A stretch of 64,000 nucleotides of DNA from Candidatus Contendibacter sp. (GTDB taxonomy: Bacteria > Pseudomonadota > Gammaproteobacteria > Competibacterales > Competibacteraceae): positions 62,001 through 126,000 of the forward strand of contig JARSSP010000044.1 in NCBI GenBank assembly GCA_029624675.1, given 5' to 3'. The position numbers and the translations under genes were made by a program. Under the pieces are notes generated by a model. That model ran no database searches. It was not told the origin of the DNA and was given only the letters and a program-made list of their open reading frames with translations. Shown here piece after piece: positions 6,323 to 14,954 of the stretch (its first letter is position 1; each line of letters begins with the position of its first letter).

Positions 6323-8079
6323 TTCTTGGCTCCTGAGTAATCACGGACACCGGGTTGCGACTTGGTGATGACGACATCAAGGTATTCGATGCGCGGCGGC
6401 TCCTTGGGATGATAGTAGGCCAGGGTGTGCTTGAGGAAGTTCTGATCATCCCGCGCGGTGAAGTCGAGCCGCTGGTGCGCCCCGCGCGATTCCTTGCGAT
6501 CCCGCGCGCCGACCGCCACCGCCTCGGCGCACTCAAGCATCGAACCCAGTTCCAGCGCCTGCATCAGGTCGGTGTTGAACACCTTGCTCTTGTCGGTCAG
6601 CGCCAGATTCGCGTAGCGTCCACGCAACTCGGCGATCTTCTCACAGGCTCGTTGCAATTCTTCGCCGGTGCGGTAAATACCGGCGTTCTCCTCCATGGTG
6701 TGCATCATCTCCTTGCGCAGCCCGGCGACGGTTTCCGTGCCGGCGCTCTGGTCGAACAGGGCGCGGATGCGATCCTCCGACGCCTTGGCCTGGGCGGACA
6801 ACGCGGGGTCGTTGCTGGCGGACAGGCCGGACTGGAGATGCTCGATGGCGCTCAACGCCGCCCGCCGCCCGAACACCAGCAGTTCGGTCAGGGAGTTGGA
6901 GCCCAGCCGATTCGCGCCGTTGATGCTGACGCAGGCGCATTCGCCCGCCGCGAACAAGCCCGGCACCGGCGTCGCGGCCTTGATGTCGGTATGAATGCCG
7001 CCCATGCAGTAATGCACCACCGGACGGATCGGGATCGGCTCCTTGACTGGGTCCATGTTCAGGTAGCTGACGCACAGATCGCGCACCAACGGCAGGCGCT
7101 CGTTGATCTTCTTTTCGCCCAGATGGCGCATGTCCAGTAACACGCACTCGCCCCAGGGCGTCGAAACCGTGTTGCCCTTGCGTTGCTCGTGCCAGAACGA
7201 TTGGCTCAACCGGTCGCGCGGGCCAAGCTCCATGGTCTTGAGCACGGGTTGACCGACCGGGGTTTCCGGTCCCATGCCGTAATCCTGCAAATAGCGGCGC
7301 CCATCCTTGTTGACCAGGATGCCGCCCTCGCCGCGACAGCCTTCCGTCAGCAGAATGCCGTTGTTCGGCAGGCCGGTAGGATGGTACTGAACGAACTCCA
7401 TGTCCTTGAGCGGCACCCCGGCGCGATAGGCCAGGGCCATGCCGTCGCCGGTCTTGATCGCGCCGTTGGTGGTGAACGGAAACATCTTGCCGGCGCCACC
7501 GGCGGCGATGATGACGGACTTGGCCTGGAACTGCTTGATCTCGCCGCTGCGGATTTCCAGCGCGGTGAGACCCTGACAGCGCCCGTCGTCCACCAGCAAG
7601 TCGATGGCGTAATACTCGTCGAAGCGTTGGATGCTCGGATACTTGAGCGAGGTTTGAAACAGGGTGTGGAGGATGTGGAAACCGGACTTGTCGGCGGCGA
7701 ACCAGGTGCGCTTGATCTTCATCCCGCCGAACGGCCGCACCGCCACCGAGCCGTCCGGCTCGCGGCTCCAGGGGCAGCCCCAGTGCTCCAGTTGCATCAA
7801 CTCCTTGGGCGCCTCGTTGATGAAGTATTCGACCGCGTTCTGGTCGCACAGCCAGTCGCCGCCGCCGACGGTGTCGTTGAAGTGCAGGTCGAGGCTATCG
7901 TCGGACTTGATGACGCCGGCGGCGCCGCCTTCGGCCGCGCAGGTATGGCTGCGCATCGGATAGACTTTTGAAATCAATGCAATGCGTAGCTTTGGATCGG
8001 CTTCGGCGAGCGCGATGGCGGCGCGCAGCCCCGCCCCTCCCGCGCCCACGATGGCAACGTCGGTTTTGATGATCTCCAT
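6319..8079 (-). CDS. frdA: Fumarate reductase flavoprotein subunit
   Basis: A 586-residue flavoprotein. It has the FAD-binding VAIVGAGGAGLRAAIAL at the N-terminus, the covalent-flavin region ISKVYPMRSHTCAAEGG, the active-site stretch FVQYHPTGLPNNGILLTEGC, HYCMGGIHTD, and KESRGAHQRLDFTARDD with FLKHTL near the end. It aligns throughout with E. coli-type FrdA (for example ELWGCPWSR-like EHWGCPWSREPDGSVAVRPF). It reduces fumarate to succinate with electrons from FrdB. The ATG at 8079 has GAGGAG just upstream; an ATG at 8097 in frame is less well placed. First gene of a five-gene minus-strand unit with rquA. Confidence 0.95.
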   Translation of the reverse strand: MEIIKTDVAIVGAGGAGLRAAIALAEADPKLRIALISKVYPMRSHTCAAEGGAAGVIKSDDSLDLHFNDTVGGGDWLCDQNAVEYFINEAPKELMQLEHWGCPWSREPDGSVAVRPFGGMKIKRTWFAADKSGFHILHTLFQTSLKYPSIQRFDEYYAIDLLVDDGRCQGLTALEIRSGEIKQFQAKSVIIAAGGAGKMFPFTTNGAIKTGDGMALAYRAGVPLKDMEFVQYHPTGLPNNGILLTEGCRGEGGILVNKDGRRYLQDYGMGPETPVGQPVLKTMELGPRDRLSQSFWHEQRKGNTVSTPWGECVLLDMRHLGEKKINERLPLVRDLCVSYLNMDPVKEPIPIRPVVHYCMGGIHTDIKAATPVPGLFAAGECACVSINGANRLGSNSLTELLVFGRRAALSAIEHLQSGLSASNDPALSAQAKASEDRIRALFDQSAGTETVAGLRKEMMHTMEENAGIYRTGEELQRACEKIAELRGRYANLALTDKSKVFNTDLMQALELGSMLECAEAVAVGARDRKESRGAHQRLDFTARDDQNFLKHTLAYYHPKEPPRIEYLDVVITKSQPGVRDYSGAKK

Positions 8080-8141
8080 ACTTCGACTCCTCGGCATGAT
8101 GCCCGTCGGATGGTTGAGGATTGCGTGGGTAAAGGCTGTCG

Positions 8142-8157
8142 GGTTGACGGATCAACC
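8142..8157. promoter_or_regulatory. Inverted repeat upstream of frdA
   Basis: GGTTGA-CGGA-TCAACC is a perfect 6-bp inverted repeat 63 bases upstream of frdA. It shares the TCAACC half-site with the palindrome at 8323-8339. The arm spacing is two bases shorter than an FNR box, so it is not a consensus FNR site. Confidence 0.4.
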
Positions 8158-8269
8158 GGTTCCCAGCCCATCGGGGATCAGGGATGATCGATATTGCATG
8201 GATGGTTGGGAAACAGCGGTCGGCTTGGATGGCGTGGCATGTGCTTGGGATCGGCGGGGTCGCGTGGTT

Positions 8270-8298
8270 TTGAGCAACCTGAAATGGAACTATAGGAT
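8270..8298 (+). promoter_or_regulatory. Putative sigma70 promoter for the phosphopantetheinyl transferase gene
   Basis: TTGAGC (8270-8275) and TAGGAT (8293-8298) are separated by 17 bp on the plus strand, 83 bases before the ATG at 8381. The palindrome at 8323-8339 lies just downstream, where a bound protein could block transcription. Predicted by eye only. Confidence 0.35.
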
Positions 8299-8310
8299 AT
8301 ATTCAACCGG

Positions 8311-8339
8311 ATTATAGAAAATGTTCAACCCGGTTGAAC
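8311..8339 (-). promoter_or_regulatory. Probable frd promoter with palindromic operator
   Basis: On the minus strand a perfect TATAAT -10 box is at 8316-8311. Overlapping the -35 position is the 17-bp perfect palindrome GTTCAACCCGGTTGAAC (8323-8339). A further half-site ATTCAACCGG lies at 8301-8310, 22 bp from the palindrome's left arm. The -35 hexamer itself is poor, which suits a promoter that needs an activator or is controlled by the palindrome-binding protein. The regulator is not identifiable here. Confidence 0.45.
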
Positions 8340-8380
8340 CTGGGACCTTTGTCCCTTGGCGCGACACATTAAAAAATTGA

Positions 8381-9127
8381 ATGACGACCATGGCGCAAGG
8401 AACCGGTTTTCATAAAGCTTTTAGCCGTCCCGAACTGGCGGCCGACGAGATTCACCTTTGGTTAGCAATGCTGGACCAGCCACCGATACCGCTGGCTGCT
8501 CTGGCGGCGACGTTGACGGCTGACGAGCGGGAGCGGGCGGCGCGCTTTCGCTTTCCCGAGCACCAGAATCGCTTTATCGCCGGACGCGGTTTGTTGCGGG
8601 AACTGCTGGGTCGTTATCTAGATCGACCGGCCGCAACGTTGCGCTTTGAGCTGAGCGCGCACGGCAAGCCGGCATTGGCCGGCACGGACATTGAAGCCGA
8701 ATTACATTTCAATCTTTCGCACAGCGGCGACCGCGCCCTATACGCCGTGGCCCGCCGCGAGGTCGGCGTCGATTTGGAGCGTCTGGATCGAGGCGTGAAC
8801 CATGCCGCGATCATCGAAAGAGTGTGTACGCCGCGCGAGTGGGCGGCATTCCAGGCATTGCCGGCGGAACGGCTCCAGTCCGCGTTTTTCGCCTGCTGGA
8901 CCCGCAAGGAAGCCATCGCCAAGGCGATCGGCGGCGGCTTAGCCAGCGGCTTGCGAACCCTGGAGGTGTGTTGCCGCGCGGATGCCCATCCGGACGAGCG
9001 CGCGCGCGCGCGGGATGGACAGGGATGCGAATGGAGCGTACTGAACCTGGAACCGGAATCTGGCTGGATCGGGGCGCTGGCGGCGATGGACGTGGATTGG
9101 CGGTGGCGGGGCTGGCGCTGGGCCTGA
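8381..9127 (+). CDS. 4'-phosphopantetheinyl transferase (Sfp/AcpT superfamily)
   Basis: A 248-residue enzyme that moves 4'-phosphopantetheine from CoA onto carrier proteins. Family motifs are LSAHGKPAL, FNLSHSGDRALYAV, the Mg-binding REVGVDLERLDRG, and FFACWTRKEAIAKAIGGGL with the WxxKEA signature. The length fits Sfp-type rather than AcpS-type enzymes. The start could be the ATG at 8381 or the in-frame ATG at 8390; neither has a strong ribosome site. A T-rich or A-rich leader precedes it. No carrier-protein gene is in the window. Confidence 0.9.
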   Translation: MTTMAQGTGFHKAFSRPELAADEIHLWLAMLDQPPIPLAALAATLTADERERAARFRFPEHQNRFIAGRGLLRELLGRYLDRPAATLRFELSAHGKPALAGTDIEAELHFNLSHSGDRALYAVARREVGVDLERLDRGVNHAAIIERVCTPREWAAFQALPAERLQSAFFACWTRKEAIAKAIGGGLASGLRTLEVCCRADAHPDERARARDGQGCEWSVLNLEPESGWIGALAAMDVDWRWRGWRWA

Positions 9128-9196
9128 TTTTCAACGGCCTAGCGCTGGCAAAACCATCATTCGCTCAGGGTTCGATTGAACAGACAGGGTAACGAT

Positions 9197-9880
9197 ATGC
9201 AACCGAGTTTCTGGCACGAACGCTGGGCGCGGGCCGAGATCGGCTTCCACCAGCAGGACTTCAACGTTCATCTCCAGCGGTTCTGGCCTCGTCTGGAATC
9301 GCGCGCCGGTCAGCGGGTATTCGTCCCGCTGTGCGGCAAAAGCCTCGACCTCTTGTGGCTGGCGGGGGAAGGCCATCCGGTAACCGGTGTGGAACTGAGC
9401 CCGCTGGCGGTCAAAGCTTTTTTCGCCGAAAACGGGTTGTCGCCACGCCACCGGCGGGACGGGATGTTCGAGGTTTGGGAGGTCGACGAGGTCCGTATCC
9501 TGCTTGGCGATTTCTTCGCCCTGGAGCCGCGCCACGTCGCTGATTGCGCCGGGGTTTACGACCGCGCCTCGCTGATCGCGCTGCCGCCGACGATGCGCGA
9601 GCGTTATGCCCGCCATCTCAACACTATTTTGCCACCCGAAACGCGGATGCTGCTGGTCACCATGGAATACGACCAGTCGGTGTCGCCGGGGCCGCCGTTC
9701 GCGGTGGACGAGGCGGAGGTGCGGGCCCTGTACGAATCGACGCACGAAGTGGAATTGCTGTATACCCGCGACGCCCTGTCCGATGAATCGCGCTGGCGAG
9801 AGCGAGGTTTGACCTGGCTGCTGGAAAGAGTGTATCGGCTGACGCGCCGGCTGGACGCGCCGCTGGCAACCGGGCGCTAA
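9197..9880 (+). CDS. tpm: Thiopurine S-methyltransferase
   Basis: A 227-residue SAM-dependent methyltransferase opening MQPSFWHERWARAEIGFHQQ, the hallmark N-terminus of bacterial Tpm. The SAM site is FVPLCGKSLDLLWLAGEGH with VTGVELSPLAVKAFF, followed by GDFFAL and AGVYDRASLIALPP. Bacterial homologues methylate selenium or tellurium compounds and thiopurines. The open frame begins at 9176, but the family start is the ATG at 9197. It lies 69 bases after the transferase gene on the same strand. Confidence 0.92.
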   Translation: MQPSFWHERWARAEIGFHQQDFNVHLQRFWPRLESRAGQRVFVPLCGKSLDLLWLAGEGHPVTGVELSPLAVKAFFAENGLSPRHRRDGMFEVWEVDEVRILLGDFFALEPRHVADCAGVYDRASLIALPPTMRERYARHLNTILPPETRMLLVTMEYDQSVSPGPPFAVDEAEVRALYESTHEVELLYTRDALSDESRWRERGLTWLLERVYRLTRRLDAPLATGR

Positions 9881-9927
9881 ACCGGCCGAAACCCACCATC
9901 TCAGGCTACTACTTCTTGCCGTCGCAC

Positions 9928-11166
9928 ATGCCCAATCCAACGCTCTCCCAAAAATTGCCGCCGGCGCTTCTGCTCCGCATCCTCCTGCCCTTTGCCGCCG
10001 GCTATTTTCTGTCCTATCTCTACCGCACCATCAACGCGGTGCTGTCGCCCTATCTGGCCACGGAACTAGGGCTTGACGCCACCGACCTCGGCTTGTTGAC
10101 CAGCGTCTATTTCCTGACCTTCGGCGCTTTCCAACTACCGCTGGGCATGTTGTTGGATCGATTCGGACCACGGCGGGTGGAAGCGACGCTACTACTGTTC
10201 GCGGCGGCCGGAGCCGGTTTGTTTGCGTTCAGCCACAGTTTGACCGAACTGGCCATCGGCCGGGGCCTGATCGGCTTGGGCGTGTCGGCCTGTCTAATGG
10301 CCAGCTTCAAGGCGTTCGTCCTGTGGTTTCCCGCCGCGCGCCTGCCCGCTGTCAATGGCTGGGTGATGGCGGCGGGTGGATTGGGCGCGCTGGCGGCCAC
10401 CGCGCCGGTGGAAGCGATCCTGCCCCTGCTAGGCTGGCGGGGCGTCTTCGCCAGCCTGGCCACCCTGACGGTCATGGTCGCGGCCGCCCTGTGGCTCACC
10501 GTGCCGGAGCAGGGTCGTCATGCGCCGACGAGCGGCTGGCGCGAACAATGGCGCGGCGTGGCGGAGATTTTCAGCAGCCCGGTGTTCTGGCGGATCGCGC
10601 CGAGCAGCGCGATGTCGCAGGCGGCGTTCATGGCGATTCTGGGGTTGTGGGCCGGGCCGTGGTTGCGCGACGTGGCCGGGCTGGACAAAACCACCGCCGC
10701 CAACTACCTGTTCTGGGCCGCAGCGGCGATGGTGGCGGGATTCCTCGGCATGGGCCAGGTGACCTATCGCCTATCGCGGCGCGGCATTCCGCCGCTGGTG
10801 GTGGCGACGAGCGGCATGGCGCTGTTCATGCTGGTGCAACTGGCGCTGCTGCTGAAGCTGGAACCGCTATGGCCGCTGTGGGCGCTGTTCGGCTTTCTGG
10901 GCACCGCCGGAACGCTGAACTACGCCATCCTGACCCAGGCGTTTCCACCGGCGCTGGCGGGTCGGGTGAACACCGCCCTGAATTTGCTGATGTTCGCGGT
11001 GGCGTTCACCGGCCAGTGGGGCATGGGCGCGATCATCAACCGCTGGCCGGCGGTGGGCGGGGGTTACGCCGAGCCCGGCTATCGACTGGCGTTCGGGCTG
11101 GCGCTGGCCGGGCAGTTGCTGACGTGGTTGTGGCTACTGCCCAGTTTGCGCCGACGATCCGCTTGA
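9928..11166 (+). CDS. MFS transporter
   Basis: A 412-residue inner-membrane protein with about 12 hydrophobic helices. It carries the MFS loop 2-3 motif as GMLLDRFGPRRVE and a related loop in the second half (GMGQVTYRLSRRG). The YFLSYLYRTINAVLSPYLA N-terminus occurs in the sugar-phosphate/nitrate-type MFS groups, but the substrate is not readable. I take the ATG at 9928; a TTG at 9916 is in frame. It ends five bases from the convergent SDR gene, with no terminator visible between. Confidence 0.85.
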   Translation: MPNPTLSQKLPPALLLRILLPFAAGYFLSYLYRTINAVLSPYLATELGLDATDLGLLTSVYFLTFGAFQLPLGMLLDRFGPRRVEATLLLFAAAGAGLFAFSHSLTELAIGRGLIGLGVSACLMASFKAFVLWFPAARLPAVNGWVMAAGGLGALAATAPVEAILPLLGWRGVFASLATLTVMVAAALWLTVPEQGRHAPTSGWREQWRGVAEIFSSPVFWRIAPSSAMSQAAFMAILGLWAGPWLRDVAGLDKTTAANYLFWAAAAMVAGFLGMGQVTYRLSRRGIPPLVVATSGMALFMLVQLALLLKLEPLWPLWALFGFLGTAGTLNYAILTQAFPPALAGRVNTALNLLMFAVAFTGQWGMGAIINRWPAVGGGYAEPGYRLAFGLALAGQLLTWLWLLPSLRRRSA

Positions 11167-11171
11167 TCCGG

Positions 11172-11912
11172 TCAGAGTTTCAGCCGTTTGAACAGCCGTT
11201 CCGGGATATGCAGGATGATCAACATGATCCAGCGCCAGAACCAGGGTAGATAAACCTCGTCCCGGCCACGTTCGACGGCGGCGACGATGCCTTGGGCGAT
11301 CTGGTCGGGTTGCGCCCACAACAGACCCTTCTTTTCGAACGCGGCGGTCATCGGCGTGTCCACGAACCCCGGTTTGATCGTGATGACCTGAATACCCTTG
11401 CCGCTGAGCCGGTTGCGCAGTCCCTGCAAGAACAAGCTCACCATGCCCTTGGCCGCGCCGTAAACATAGTTGCTTTGTCGACCCCGGTCGCCGGCCACCG
11501 AACCGATGACGACCAAAGCTCCATACTCACGCCGCTCGAACGTATTAGCCAGCAGGGTCGCCAGGCTGATCACGCTCAGCGCGTTGGTGTGAATCGCCGC
11601 CAGGGTTTTCTCGACCGATTGCTGGCAGGCATTCTGGTCGGGCAGCGTTCCGTGGGCGATCAACGCCACGTCGATGCCGCCGAGGGCTTGTTCGGCCCGC
11701 TCCAGCAGGGCCGGGTGCTGCTCCAGGTGGTCGAGGTCCAGGCTTTCACTCACGACCGGCTGACCGGAGCGGATTTCCAGATCGCGGGCGATGGCGGCAA
11801 GCCGTTCGGCATTGCGCCCGACCAGGTGGAAGCGGGCGCCGCCAGCGGCGAAACGGCGGGCGGTCGCTTCCGCGATGGCGGAAGTGGCGCCGATGATCAG
11901 AATGTTGCGCAT
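11172..11912 (-). CDS. SDR reductase, DprE2-like
   Basis: A 246-residue short-chain dehydrogenase with the NAD(P) motif GATSAIAEATARRFA and catalytic YVYGAAKG (YxxxK). The C-terminal extension YLPWFWRWIMLIILHIPERL is typical of the DprE2 group. In mycobacteria DprE2 reduces the 2'-keto intermediate made by DprE1, giving decaprenylphosphoryl-D-arabinose. The gene follows a DprE1-like gene and an HAD-UbiA gene on the same strand, the full three-step set. Function is inferred from family plus context. Confidence 0.82.
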   Translation of the reverse strand: MRNILIIGATSAIAEATARRFAAGGARFHLVGRNAERLAAIARDLEIRSGQPVVSESLDLDHLEQHPALLERAEQALGGIDVALIAHGTLPDQNACQQSVEKTLAAIHTNALSVISLATLLANTFERREYGALVVIGSVAGDRGRQSNYVYGAAKGMVSLFLQGLRNRLSGKGIQVITIKPGFVDTPMTAAFEKKGLLWAQPDQIAQGIVAAVERGRDEVYLPWFWRWIMLIILHIPERLFKRLKL

Positions 11913-11973
11913 GGTATTACCTTACAAAATTTCTCCCCCTGCTCCATAAGATAAAGAGTTAGGGGTGAGGGGA

Positions 11974-13296
11974 TCAATCTTTCATCACCCGCCGCCAAAA
12001 GCTGGAAGAGAACCGGGGATCGATGAAACGGCTGAATTCCACCCATTGCGGAAAATACCGACGGAAACTGTCGCCGCTCATCCGGGCATCCTTGGCCGGA
12101 TAAACCGCGCCGCCGGCCTGTCGGGTCACTTGATCGAGACTTTCCAGCAGATCAAGCGTCTTCTGCCCGAGATTGGGAAAATCCAGCGCCAGGGTGAAGC
12201 CGGGCCGGGGGAAGGACAGCAGGCCACCCGAAGCCTGGTCGCCGAAGCGCTTGAGCACCGCCAGCATCGACCCCTGACCGCTGGCGGCGATGCGGGCCAG
12301 AACTTCCCGCAACGCTTCGCGGGCGACGGCGGGCGGCAGGACGCACTGGTACTGGAAAAAACCCGGTCGTCCGTACAGCCGATTCCATTCCCGCAGATTG
12401 TCCAACGGGTAGAAGAACGGTGGAAAAGGCGTCAGCCCGCGCGCCGGGCGGGGCAGATGGTAGTAAAGCCAATTGAACCCGCGCACGCTGAGGTTATTGA
12501 CCAGGGAGACCGGCGGCGCGAACGGCACGGTCAGCGCCCGACGTTCTGATGGCGGCGGCTTCATCAGACCGGGCGGCGCGTGCATCCCCGCCATATAAAT
12601 CCCCCGGCCCAGCGCCCCACCCCGAGCGGCGCAGTCGATCCAGGACACGGTATAGGGATAGCGTGCCTCGTACTCGGCGTTGAGCGTCAGAAACTCGTCG
12701 AGACGGGCAAAGCGCCGATTCTCGGCCACGATCCAGGGATTGGCGATGCGCTGCAACTGGATTTCCACCCAAGTGATCAAGCCGGTTAGCCCCAGGCCAC
12801 CGACCGTCGCCCGAAACCAGTCGGCATTGCGCTCCGGCGTACAGGTCAGGCGGCTGCCATCGGAACATAGTAGTTCAAAGGCGCGAACGTGACCGCCGAA
12901 GCTGCCGGCGAGATGATGGTTCTTGCCGTGTACATCGTTGGCGACGGCTCCGCCCAGGGTGACAAATTGAGTGCCAGGGGTGACCGGGAGGAACCAGCCT
13001 TGCGGCACGATCAGCGCCAGAATCTCCGAAAGCAGCACGCCGGCTTCCGCCCGCAGCAGTCCCGTGACCGGATCGAAGGCGATGAAACGATCCATCCCTC
13101 GCGTCAGCAGCAGCGCGCCGCCGTTGTTGAGGCAGATATCGCCGTAACTGCGACCGTTGCCGAACGGCAGGCAAAACTGCGGCTCATCTGGCAAGGCAGG
13201 CACTCGGGCATCGCGGCACGGCAACAGGCGGTGTGGGTGGGAAGAGGGATAGCGGCCCCAACTGGCCGGCGCGGTCGTGGCCATGGCGGCGTTCAC
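11974..13296 (-). CDS. FAD-dependent decaprenylphosphoryl-ribose 2'-oxidase, DprE1-like
   Basis: A 440-residue VAO-type flavoprotein. Diagnostic DprE1 segments are FGNGRSYGDICLNNGGALL, GTQFVTLGGAVANDVHGKNH followed by HLAGSFGGHV, VGGLGLTGLITWVEIQL, and C-terminal GGAVYPAKDARMSGDSFRRY. It would oxidise the C2' hydroxyl of polyprenylphosphoryl ribose. The GTG start at 13296 overlaps the stop of the HAD-UbiA gene by four bases; an ATG at 13284 is also possible. Between this gene and the DprE2-like gene are 61 bases. Confidence 0.87.
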   Translation of the reverse strand: MNAAMATTAPASWGRYPSSHPHRLLPCRDARVPALPDEPQFCLPFGNGRSYGDICLNNGGALLLTRGMDRFIAFDPVTGLLRAEAGVLLSEILALIVPQGWFLPVTPGTQFVTLGGAVANDVHGKNHHLAGSFGGHVRAFELLCSDGSRLTCTPERNADWFRATVGGLGLTGLITWVEIQLQRIANPWIVAENRRFARLDEFLTLNAEYEARYPYTVSWIDCAARGGALGRGIYMAGMHAPPGLMKPPPSERRALTVPFAPPVSLVNNLSVRGFNWLYYHLPRPARGLTPFPPFFYPLDNLREWNRLYGRPGFFQYQCVLPPAVAREALREVLARIAASGQGSMLAVLKRFGDQASGGLLSFPRPGFTLALDFPNLGQKTLDLLESLDQVTRQAGGAVYPAKDARMSGDSFRRYFPQWVEFSRFIDPRFSSSFWRRVMKD

Positions 13297-14723
13297 TTGG
13301 GCATCGCGCCCAGCAGGATGAGCGCGCAGGCCAACAGCACGTAGCGGCTATGGGCGTCGGTCAGGGCGAAGATGATCGGATCGTCGTGCATCTCGCCGCG
13401 ATGGGTGATCAACCAGACCCGGCTGATCCAGTACAGCAGCGCCGGACAGAGCAGCCAGATCACCATCGGGTGGCCGTACAGCGCGCGGCTGGTTTCGCTG
13501 TTGATGTACAACGCTAGCACCAGCACCGCCAGATAGCCGGCGGCCCCGCCCAGATTTTGCAGAAGGCCCAGATCGTCCACATGATATCCCCGCCCACTCG
13601 CGCTCAGGTCGCCCTGCTCGCGCAGGGTCCACAGTTCGGCGTAACGCTTGACTAGGGCCAGGCTCAGGAACAGGAACATCGAGAACGCCAGCAGCCAGAA
13701 CGAGGGTTCGATGCTGGCCGCCGCCGCGCCGGCGATGATCCGCAACGTGTACAGCCCGGCCAACACGACGACGTCGAGCATCAGAGTGCGCTTGAGCCGC
13801 AGCGAATAGGCGAGGGTGAAGAGATAGTAGGTGGCCAGCACGGCGCTGAACCAGGGCGGATCGATCAGCAGGCTCAGGCCGAACGCAGCGATCAGCAGCA
13901 GCGGAATGGCGACGGTTCCATGGGCGATGGGAAGTTGGCCGGCGGCGAAAGGACGGTGACGCTTGCGGGGATGGCGGCGGTCAGCGCTCAAATCCAGCAG
14001 GTCGTTCAGCAGGTAAACGCTGGAGGCGCACAGCCCGAAGCTGAGGAAGGCCAGCAGCACCAGCAGCAGCGTGTCGGGCTGATTCCAGGCGTGGCCGGCG
14101 ACCAACGGCACGAAGATCAGCACGTTCTTGAGCCACTGATGCAGGCGCAGCGCCCTGCTCCACGGTCGCCATGCCGATCCGTCTGGCGCGAAAACCTGCT
14201 CCACCTCACAGACCGCGCGGGCCTGGTCGGCCAGGGAGGGTGGGGCGTTGACCACGAGGGCGCGGCGGGCGTGGCGCCAGACGGCCAGGTCCACGGCGGC
14301 GTTGCCGGCGTAGTCGAAGCCGCGCTCGCCGTAGCGTTCCACCAAAGTTTCGGCCTTGCGCGGGCCGGCCAGATTACGGTCGCCGTCGGTGGCCAGCACC
14401 GCGTCGAACAGGCCCAGATGCGTCGCGATCTCATCGGCGAATCGGCGATGCGAAGCGGTGACCAGCACCAGGGTTCGTCCTTGTTCCTTCTGCTCGCGCA
14501 GAAAGGTCAGCAGCTCCCAGTTGTAGGGCAAGGTGGCGATGTCTAGTTCCACCCGCGCGGCGATTTCCGCCTTGAGCCGGGCCTTGCTGTCTGCCAGCCA
14601 GCGCGGCCAGTGTCGCACCGAGGGCGGCGCTTGTTTGAGTTGAGCGAAAGCGGCTTCCAGCAGCAGGTCGGAATTCAGCAGGGTGCCGTCGAGGTCGATG
14701 CAGAGGGGAATGGATGTGCTCAT
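13293..14723 (-). CDS. HAD phosphatase-UbiA prenyltransferase fusion (DPPR synthase-like)
   Basis: A 476-residue two-domain protein. Residues ~1-190 are HAD-like: CIDLDGTLLNSD, VLVTASHRR, GDRNLAGPRKAETL and FDYAGNAAVDLAVWR. Residues ~195-475 are a UbiA-type membrane transferase: RLHQWLKNVLIFVPLVAGH, YLLNDLLDLSADRRHPRKRH (NDxxDxxxD), and YSLRLKRTLMLDVVVLAGLY with LRIIAGA, plus about nine helices. UbiA members of this group attach 5-phosphoribose to polyprenyl phosphate; an HAD domain could remove the 5-phosphate in the same protein. It starts with an ATG at 14723, after which lies the 64-bp repeat and IS insertion. Confidence 0.87.
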   Translation of the reverse strand: MSTSIPLCIDLDGTLLNSDLLLEAAFAQLKQAPPSVRHWPRWLADSKARLKAEIAARVELDIATLPYNWELLTFLREQKEQGRTLVLVTASHRRFADEIATHLGLFDAVLATDGDRNLAGPRKAETLVERYGERGFDYAGNAAVDLAVWRHARRALVVNAPPSLADQARAVCEVEQVFAPDGSAWRPWSRALRLHQWLKNVLIFVPLVAGHAWNQPDTLLLVLLAFLSFGLCASSVYLLNDLLDLSADRRHPRKRHRPFAAGQLPIAHGTVAIPLLLIAAFGLSLLIDPPWFSAVLATYYLFTLAYSLRLKRTLMLDVVVLAGLYTLRIIAGAAAASIEPSFWLLAFSMFLFLSLALVKRYAELWTLREQGDLSASGRGYHVDDLGLLQNLGGAAGYLAVLVLALYINSETSRALYGHPMVIWLLCPALLYWISRVWLITHRGEMHDDPIIFALTDAHSRYVLLACALILLGAMPK

Positions 14724-14798
14724 TGGTCATCTTGGTAAAATTGAGCGCGTTTCTTGAATAAGAATAGTTCGGCTAGTTTTAATCCGCTTGAATCAAAT

Positions 14799-14887
14799 TC
14801 TACTTTCGCTTGAATCAACTTTTACTTTAAAGGGCAGGAGTTATGGTGAAAAGTTTGGAATGTCTACTTTCGCTTGAATCAACTTTT
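14799..14887. repeat. 64-bp tandem direct repeat, second copy split by an insertion sequence
   Basis: Copy 1 is 14799-14862. Copy 2 starts at 14863, runs to 14887, then is interrupted by the insertion sequence and resumes at 16494-16535. The second half of the unit is the last ~34 coding bases plus stop of the GT-C gene at 16500. Thus the tail (HSKLFTITPAL-stop) has been duplicated into the gap before the HAD-UbiA gene. Confidence 0.85.
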
Positions 14888-14954
14888 AACCATTGGTGCT
14901 AGTTTTTAGGCTGAGTTGAAGCGGCCACGACCGCCCCCATGTCATCTTATGTAA

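Noticed and set aside
6641..7849. A 402-codon minus-strand frame inside frdA
   Set aside because: It is frame-shifted relative to the clearly conserved FrdA frame and is rich in Arg/Gly/His as expected of a shadow.
8142..8157. FNR box upstream of frdA
   Set aside because: The TTGA and TCAA arms are separated by four bases instead of the six of the FNR consensus.
10323..11249. 308-codon plus-strand frame overlapping the MFS gene
   Set aside because: Composition of an out-of-frame shadow and no membrane helices; the MFS frame has the expected topology and motifs.
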